DNA from: Nocardia pseudobrasiliensis NBRC 108224
GTDB taxonomy: Bacteria > Actinomycetota > Actinomycetes > Mycobacteriales > Mycobacteriaceae
DNA length: 64,000 bases
Reading direction: 5' to 3'
NCBI RefSeq assembly: GCF_001613105.1
Contig: NZ_BDBS01000004.1
Coordinates: 310,001 to 374,000 of the forward strand
Within the stretch, counting starts at the first letter, position 1; every line of letters begins with the position of its first letter. The notes under the pieces are model-generated. The model was not told the DNA's origin. It worked only from the letters and a program-made list of their open reading frames with translations, and did no database searches. This document shows, one piece after another, positions 59,479 to 64,000 of the stretch. The position numbers and the translations under genes were made by a program.

Positions 59479-60320
59479 GCGGGCACCTCCGCCGCCTGCA
59501 CAGGTTCGACAGCCCGGGTTCGCGACGAGTGCTGCGCACGCAGCCTCCGCACGGTCGGCGAGTAGGCCGCTGCCACAACGGCTCCCAAGTTCAACGCGGT
59601 CGACACCACCGCCAACGCCCACGACACCGGCCGCGACGCGTCGTTGTGGATGGCGTAATAACTGGGCAGCGTGCACACCAGCGTGTAGGCCAGATACACC
59701 GCGGGGGCGATGAACGGCACGATCACCACGCGTCGCCAGCCGTGCACGTGCGGCAGGATCGCCGCCATCGCCCACCCGATGAGCACGAACATGCCGCCGT
59801 TCTGCACCAGACTCGGCAGCGGGATCCCGAACACCAGCGCCTTGTTGTCGTAATAGAGCATGACGCCGAAGTGGCAGCTGATCATCTCCCCGACGCACTC
59901 GGTGACGGAGATGAACGCCGCCCAGGCGAACAGGTCGCGGGCCGCGCGCCCGTTCTCGATGATCAGATACGCGCCCATGGTCGCAATGCCGATCCCGCCG
60001 GTATAGGTGATCACCACATGCCACGGGATCGGCCGGTCGACGATCGTGACGACCGGATCGATCACGTTCGTCAGATAGGTCGTCGCGCCGATGACGTCCA
60101 GCCACGGCTCGACATAGAACGAGAACACAACCAGCGCACCGAGTGTGATCAGCCAGAACAGCGCGGCGTTCGCCCGGTCGTGCACCACGATCAATCCCAC
60201 GCCGTAGACCACGCTCGCGACCAGCGACGCTATCGCGACCCCGAGCAGCAGCCACGCCGCCACCAGACCCGCGTACGTGACCGGCGGCGGCGCCCAATTG
60301 CCTGCCGAGAGGTAATGCAA
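59475..60320 (-). CDS. Multi-pass membrane protein, AveC-like (tentative)
   Basis: This 281-aa protein has about seven membrane segments (VTYAGLVAAWLLLGVAIASLVASVV, ANAALFWLITLGALVVFSFY, HVVITYTGGIGIATMGAYLII, NGGMFVLIGWAMAAILPHV and others). Conserved-looking motifs EPWLDVIGATTYL and ECVGEMISCHFGVMLYYD remind me of AveC-like spirocyclase-family proteins that accompany P450 genes in actinobacteria, but this is recollection, not a test. The TTG at 60320 was chosen because GAAGGGA lies about 7 nt upstream; longer frames would cross the operator at 60371. It is translationally coupled to the P450. Confidence 0.7.
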   Translation of the reverse strand: MHYLSAGNWAPPPVTYAGLVAAWLLLGVAIASLVASVVYGVGLIVVHDRANAALFWLITLGALVVFSFYVEPWLDVIGATTYLTNVIDPVVTIVDRPIPWHVVITYTGGIGIATMGAYLIIENGRAARDLFAWAAFISVTECVGEMISCHFGVMLYYDNKALVFGIPLPSLVQNGGMFVLIGWAMAAILPHVHGWRRVVIVPFIAPAVYLAYTLVCTLPSYYAIHNDASRPVSWALAVVSTALNLGAVVAAAYSPTVRRLRAQHSSRTRAVEPVQAAEVPA

Positions 60321-60370
60321 GATTTCGTTCCCTTCGAAGAACCGGCACGGTTGCCGCAGCAGGCGCCGAT

Positions 60371-60390
60371 AAAACAATGATCGTTGTCTA
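60371..60390 (-). promoter_or_regulatory. 20-bp operator-like element, site 3 (before AveC-like/P450 genes)
   Basis: On the plus strand AAAACA-ATGATCGT-TGTCTA, the most diverged of the four copies. It lies 51 bp upstream of the AveC-like start and overlaps the last codon of the ferredoxin gene. Confidence 0.5.
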
Positions 60391-60633
60391 ATCGGCGACT
60401 CGGTTCGGCTCATGCACGACGATCGCGGCAGCGGGGCAGACAAGCGCCGCCGACCGCACGGCCGCCAGCAGATCCGGCGCCACATCCACCGGGCCAGAAG
60501 TGGCCTCTCCGACGCTTGTACGCAGTTCAGACACCTCGTCGGGAAGGTGAAAGAAGGTCGGCGCCGACCGGACGCAATACCCGGAACCGAGACACAGCTC
60601 CTGGTCGATCTCGACCGTGATGGGCTCCGACAT
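60388..60633 (-). CDS. Ferredoxin ([3Fe-4S]-type, P450 partner)
   Basis: This 81-aa protein contains EIDQELCLGSGYCVRSAPTFF near the N-terminus and ALVCPAAAIVV near the C-terminus. The spacing fits P450-associated single-cluster ferredoxins in which the second cysteine position is replaced (here CLGSGYC). GAGGAG lies 8 nt before the ATG at 60633. It should deliver electrons to the P450 encoded 0.9 kb downstream on the same strand. The operator copy at 60675-60694 lies 42 bp upstream. Confidence 0.88.
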   Translation of the reverse strand: MSEPITVEIDQELCLGSGYCVRSAPTFFHLPDEVSELRTSVGEATSGPVDVAPDLLAAVRSAALVCPAAAIVVHEPNRVAD

Positions 60634-60674
60634 GTCAGCGGCTCCTCGTCGTTGAGTGGCGATGTCGAACAGTA

Positions 60675-60694
60675 TTGACATCAATCATTGTCAA
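60675..60694 (-). promoter_or_regulatory. 20-bp operator-like element, site 4 (before the ferredoxin gene)
   Basis: TTGACA-TCAATCAT-TGTCAA on the plus strand; its reverse complement reads TTGACA-ATGATTGA-TGTCAA and matches site 1 closely. The arms TTGACA/TGTCAA are a perfect inverted repeat. Confidence 0.65.
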
Positions 60695-60879
60695 TCAGTG
60701 ACACGATGACGTCAATACCGGGAACCGCATAACCCGGATTCGAACTGCCGACGGTGCGACCGTTCGTGGTCCAATCGAGTTTCGATGGATACGAGGACCT
60801 GACAGAGCCCTCCATCGGTTCGACGGTCATGCTGTGGCGAGGCATCGGCGAATTTCCGCTGAGCCGGGTAACGCGCCCG

Positions 60880-61018
60880 GGGTAATCGAAGACAACCTGC
60901 GCGGCCGAACCGGTTTCGTGATCCTCGGTATGTATCCGAGCGTGTTCCACGGGTCGAAAGTTCTTGTCGCGCATACAGTGCTGTCAGCTCTCACGATGAC
61001 CGCGGCGGTGGCCCTGCT
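60880..61018 (+). pseudogene. Relic of a GGDEF-protein membrane domain
   Basis: The plus strand reads GFVILGMYPSVFHGSKVLVAHTVLSALTMTAAVALL (in two parts), which aligns with GIVLLATMGGYVTIFHGPRILAVHVAWSALSIVAVVFL of the GGDEF protein at 26218. It covers a different part of that protein from the relic at 20290-20435. About 46 codons remain. The similarity ends at about 61018, where an SDR relic on the other strand begins. Confidence 0.6.
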
Positions 61019-61040
61019 CCCCAGCAAACTGGTTCATCTC

Positions 61041-61374
61041 GACCCGCAACAACAGGTCGAAGTCTTCCTCGGTGATGTCGGTGACCGGGATGTTGACCGT
61101 CTCGATGCCGGCGTTGGCGGCCACCACATCCAACCGCCCGAACGTGTCCAGCGCGGTGCGGAACAGGGGCTCGACACCGTCGGAGGTGGAGACGTCGGCC
61201 TGCACCGCGATGGCCTTGGCACCGGCAGCGCTCGCCTGGGCCTGGACATCGGCGGCTGCTTTCACGTCACGTGCGTAGTTGATGACCAGGTCCGCTCCTT
61301 GTTGGGCGAAGCGCAGGGCGATCGCCCTGCCAGGCCCTCGCGACGAGCCGTAATCAGAGCGACTTTTCCTTGTA
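61041..61374 (-). pseudogene. SDR relic, N-terminal half, frameshifted
   Basis: The minus strand starts QGKVALIT and then, after a missing base near 61,349, continues in another frame as GSSRGPGRAIALRFAQQGADLVINYARD (in parts), VQADVSTSDGVEPLFRTALDTFGRLDVVAANAG and ends LRVEMNQF. This is the NAD-binding half of a classical SDR with AANAG for NNAG. The catalytic serine/YxxxK half is absent. The N-terminal end lies within 3 bp of another SDR fragment on the plus strand. Confidence 0.75.
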
Positions 61375-61376
61375 GC

Positions 61377-61715
61377 GCCGTCGTGTACGCCGCCGACCAT
61401 CCGAAGCGCCGAGAGTACTGGGTCGGTGCGAGCACGGCCGCGACCGCCGTGGCCAACAAGTTCGTGCCCGACCTGCTCGACCGGTACCTCGCCCGCACGG
61501 GGTTCGACTCCTAGCAGACCTCGCAGCCGGAGAACCACGATCGCGCGGCCAACCTCTGAAAGCCCCTCGACGACAACGACGGCCACGACTTCGGCGCACA
61601 CAGCCGATTCGACGCCCGCGCAGTGAAGTTCAGTCCGCAGCTGTTGCTGTCGCGTCATCGCGGTGTGCTGGCGGCCGGCTGGGCCGTTGCCGCCGCGAGG
61701 GGCCAACGATCATGA
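61377..61715 (+). pseudogene. C-terminal relic of a larger SDR protein, with two stop codons
   Basis: The frame starts AVVYAADHPKRREYWVGASTAATAVANKFVPDLLDRYLARTGFDS, then meets a TAG at 61512. It continues in frame with QTSQPENHDRAANL, a TGA at 61557, KPLDDNDGHDFGAHSRFDARAVKFSPQ and ends at TGA 61713. The run matches, from memory, the C-terminal part of actinobacterial SDR oxidoreductases of about 330 aa. Two in-frame stops and the missing N-terminus show it is dead. Confidence 0.7.
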
Positions 61716-62229
61716 GGACCCGCACCTCGCACCTCGCGCCGCGTGCGGCGGTAGTCGCGAATCGGCGCGCCTGAGTACAACAGACCCGAATGCGCCCGAG
61801 AAGGAGAGTACGGCCGCGCTCGGCATGCCTGGTCGAACCCCGGCCGGAGCCGCCGCGCTCGACCATGTCCGTCAGCGGCGGCGGGCGAGCGATCCACACG
61901 CGCTACCGGTGCTCACCGCGTACACCAGCTGATGCAGCGCGACGCCGGCTGGTATTCGGGGCGACGGCGATCGCCACCACACCTCGGTGTCGCCCCCACC
62001 GCCACCGCAGGCGCCAGCTGTACCCTTGCGCGCGACGCGGGCCGCACCCAGCGCCAACTGATCGGCAGCGCGACCACACCGATCAACACGCCGAAAAACG
62101 AACAGAAGAACCCCCTGGCCGGCACCGTGCACCGACCACGACGATCGGATCCAGATCAACGGTTCCTTGACACCGATCGGATCGCCGCATTCCTCGGCCG
62201 GTGGCCGGCCGCGGCTTATACTCCCGCAC
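61716..62229. other. 514-bp region without a clear gene
   Basis: A minus-strand frame at about 62,125-61,913 holds a hydrophobic stretch (GFFCSFFGVLIGVVALPISWRWVR) that might be the end or fragment of a small membrane protein, but it has no clear start signal and the rest is arginine-rich. Other frames look like shadows. Confidence 0.3.
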
Positions 62230-62232
62230 ATG
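62217..62232 (+). promoter_or_regulatory. Leaderless promoter of the TIGR03085 gene
   Basis: TATACT (62217-62222) is a near-consensus -10 that ends seven bases before the ATG at 62230. No ribosome site lies between, so transcription probably begins at or next to the A of the ATG. Confidence 0.55.
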
Positions 62233-62871
62233 GCAGCTCAGCTGTTCGACACCGCCGAACGAGCACTGCTCTGCGGCCTGCTCGACCAGCTCGGCCCCGA
62301 CGCACCGACGCTGTTGCACCCCTGGACGACCCGCGACCTCGCCGCCCACCTCGTCCTGCGCGAACACGACGCCCTCGCCGGGCCCGGTCTCGTCGTTCCG
62401 GGGCCGTGGGGAGATTTCGCCGAACGACGGCGAAAAGCCCTCGCCGACAAGTCGTTTCCCGTCCTCGTGGCGACGATCCGCGCGGGACCGCCGCCAGGAT
62501 TCTTCCGCCTCGGCTGGGTTCGGCGCGTGCCCAACCTCAACGAGTTCTTCGTTCATCACGAAGACGTGCGCAGAGCCAACGAACTCGGCCCGCGAGTCAA
62601 CCAGCCCGCGATGGATGCGGCACTGTGGCACAACACCGTTCGCGGCGCGCGATTTCTGGCGCGCCGACTGCACGGCCCAGGCCTGGATCTCGAATGGGCC
62701 GGCACGCTCGAGACTCACCGAGCCCGGCGCGGTCGGCCGATGGTCCGCATCACCGGGCTTCCCGGCGAACTGCTGCTCTACCTGTTCGGCCGCCAGGCAG
62801 CCGCGCGGGTGGCCATCGACGGACCGACCGGCGACGTCGATGTTGTCCGCCGCACTCGGTTCGGCATGTAG
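62230..62871 (+). CDS. TIGR03085-family (mycothiol/DinB-like) protein
   Basis: This 213-aa protein has the DinB-like four-helix start ERALLCGLLDQLGPDAPTLL followed by PWTTRDLAAHLVLREHD, and NLNEFFVHHEDVRRAN. The histidines in AAHLVLREHD and FFVHHEDVRRA fit the metal site of mycothiol-dependent maleylpyruvate isomerase-like proteins. Likely cytosolic, with mycothiol as thiol partner. It has no ribosome site and probably a leaderless transcript. The reaction is unknown. Confidence 0.85.
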   Translation: MAAQLFDTAERALLCGLLDQLGPDAPTLLHPWTTRDLAAHLVLREHDALAGPGLVVPGPWGDFAERRRKALADKSFPVLVATIRAGPPPGFFRLGWVRRVPNLNEFFVHHEDVRRANELGPRVNQPAMDAALWHNTVRGARFLARRLHGPGLDLEWAGTLETHRARRGRPMVRITGLPGELLLYLFGRQAAARVAIDGPTGDVDVVRRTRFGM

Positions 62872-62882
62872 CGCCCGGCGGG

Positions 62883-63023
62883 TCACCGATCCCGCGGTAA
62901 CCGCCGCGACGACGGGGGCTCGTGATCGACGCCCGCGATGGCGGCCAGCGCGATGAGCAACATCACGACCACGGCAGCCAAGTCGACGACGGACAGTACA
63001 CCGGCGAGAATTTCCAGAGGCAT
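62883..63023 (-). CDS. 46-aa membrane microprotein
   Basis: The sequence MPLEILAGVLSVVDLAAVVV is followed by MLLIALAAIAGVDHEPP and a basic end, SSRRLPRDR. A single hydrophobic segment spans about residues 5-31. AGGAGG is centred about 9 nt before the ATG at 63023, one of the best ribosome sites in the window. The stop lies 11 bp from the stop of the convergent TIGR03085 gene. I recognise no family; too short for most gene finders. Confidence 0.65.
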   Translation of the reverse strand: MPLEILAGVLSVVDLAAVVVMLLIALAAIAGVDHEPPSSRRLPRDR

Positions 63024-63489
63024 ACCGTTTTACCTCCTGCCTTCACATCCCCCGCACACGATTATATGTGCAATCTGCAATTGTTGCATAGTGCTATCGG
63101 AAGAGGGATGGTGATCAGACCGACCAGCCCGATCCACAGGCTGTCAGAGCGTTTGCTGTGCGCCACAGAATGTTTCAGGTCTTCGGATCCGCCGGCGGAC
63201 AGTGCCGACAGCGACCGGACAACGCCGCCCGGCAGCATGCCGAGGGACTCACATTCGAGCGCACGGCAACTGATACACAAGGCCTGATGCTGATCCATCG
63301 CGTCGGCGGTGTGCACGGCACCCTGCCCGTGATCCTCACCTGCCACACCGGCCGCGGGCGGCTTCGATAGGCCGTCGACATGGATGACGAACCAGCCGCG
63401 CTCGTCGCCTACAACGGACGGCTGGCAGCATTACACTCATCGCGCAGGACTCACACTCGCCCTTGCGTTCTCAGTGATCAGGACTCGCC
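63024..63489. other. 466-bp region without a clear gene
   Basis: A minus-strand frame (63,346-63,062) ends with a hydrophobic stretch (SLWIGLVGLITIPLPIALC) but has no ribosome site. A plus-strand frame at 63,379 starts MDDEPAALVAYNGRLAALHS and then degenerates; it could be a short relic. No strong repeat is seen. Confidence 0.3.
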
Positions 63490-63976
63490 GTGCTGCGGTC
63501 GGCGGCCTGCGCGCTCATCGCCATCGTATTGACAGCCTGTGCCTCCCCGAGCGCGTCGACCGGTGACTCTCAGGCTCCCGGTCCAGACCCGTCGAACCCG
63601 GCCGACACCATGCCAGTGGCTTTGGCGATGCAACCGCGGATCACTTGGCGACCGTGGCACGGCACGCGGCCGCCGCACTCCAACCGCTGGGGTCTCACCG
63701 CCATAAAGGGCAATTTGGGCAACGGGATTCAGTCACCCCCGAAGGTGCCGTCATCGCCATGCTGAAACAACAGGCGCGGCTGGCCGCGGTCGACGACGCC
63801 TCCTGGCCCTGCACGAGCACAGCGGACGCCTGAAAACCTTGTCCACCGACGAGATCTGGCTCGACGGCGAGGGGGAAGCGGAGCTGCGGCCCGGCGGCGG
63901 TGTCCTCGCACTATTGAACAGCCTCGACGGATTCCGACCGTGGGCCCGGCAGGCCCCGATGACCGATCAGACCTGA
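63490..63976 (+). pseudogene. Lipoprotein gene with two frameshifts
   Basis: The first frame gives a lipoprotein signal with lipobox VLTAC (MLRSAACALIAIVLTACASPSA) to about 63,630. The second frame continues ATADHLATVARHAAAALQPLG to LKQQARLAAVDDAS at about 63,800. The third frame continues LLALHEHSGRLKTLSTDEIWL and ALLNSLDGFRPWARQAPMTDQT to a TGA at 63974. Each piece is protein-like, and joined they give one lipoprotein of about 162 aa. Two shifts in 350 bp make a pseudogene more likely than sequencing errors. AGGA lies 6 nt before the GTG at 63490. Family unknown. Confidence 0.6.
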
Positions 63977-64000
63977 TAGCCCTCGATGTCCAGGCCGGGC
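63967..64000 (-). CDS. Possible 3' end of a gene entering from the right edge
   Basis: The minus strand reads PGLDIEGYQV followed by a TGA at 63969-63967. Only ten codons are visible, so this is a guess based on protein-like composition and a convergent arrangement with the lipoprotein relic. Confidence 0.25.
   Translation of the reverse strand, partial: PGLDIEGYQV

Noticed and set aside
63062..63346. A 94-codon minus-strand frame with a hydrophobic end
   Set aside because: No ribosome site and a composition of shadow type in the first two thirds; not strong enough to call a gene.

Overview
The window is high-GC actinobacterial DNA and most probably comes from a mycolate-containing genus such as Nocardia or a close relative. 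The reasons are a complete Mce lipid-import operon with two YrbE permeases and six Mce proteins, a mycothiol-type TIGR03085 protein, many TetR regulators, P450/ferredoxin modules, frequent GTG/TTG starts and 4-bp stop/start overlaps. This is inference from gene content; no rRNA or tRNA gene was seen.

Layout. 1-3030: the end of a cytosolic group 3b-like [NiFe]-hydrogenase operon (FAD/NAD(P) subunit, small subunit, large subunit, maturation protease). 3-13 kb: mixed accessory genes, including a metallo-beta-lactamase-fold protein, an excalibur lipoprotein, a membrane protein, a CoA-transferase, a secreted protein, a tandem hot-dog thioesterase coupled to a decayed P450, and an AraC regulator. 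13-29 kb: small enzyme/regulator pairs (SDR, frameshifted Nudix, beta-propeller protein, FAD monooxygenase/TetR, VOC protein with a MerR-type promoter, HD protein, HxlR/SnoaL/DsbA, zinc alcohol dehydrogenase/TetR, frameshifted GGDEF protein, FAD oxidoreductase/TetR). Several intergenic regions carry clear inverted-repeat operators.

29-46 kb is the most unusual part. Two giant, extremely hydrophobic repeat proteins (1794 and 1342 aa) share a basic N-terminus, a conserved soluble domain and a similar C-terminal end. They lie on either side of a 1269-aa nSTAND-like NTPase/WD40 protein and a DJ-1/PfpI protein. Two paralogous small proteins of about 180 aa flank the first giant gene, and a 26-bp element is repeated upstream of both giant genes. 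I recognise no described function for this group.

47-60.7 kb: a lipid or steroid import and oxidation locus. It holds a crotonase, an SRPBCC protein, an Mce-associated protein, yrbEA-yrbEB-mceABCDEF, a TetR regulator, and on the opposite strand a ferredoxin, an AveC-like membrane protein and a cytochrome P450. Four copies of a 20-bp operator-like sequence (TTGACA-N8-TGTCAA type) sit in front of the SRPBCC gene, the mce operon, the AveC-like/P450 pair and the ferredoxin, which suggests one regulon, plausibly controlled by the adjacent TetR.

60.7-64 kb: a stretch of gene relics (GGDEF, two SDR fragments in opposite orientation), a TIGR03085 gene with a probable leaderless promoter, a 46-aa membrane microprotein and a frameshifted lipoprotein gene. 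GGDEF-protein relics also occur at 20.3 kb, and together with the frameshifted copy at 26.2 kb they make three members of one family in the window.
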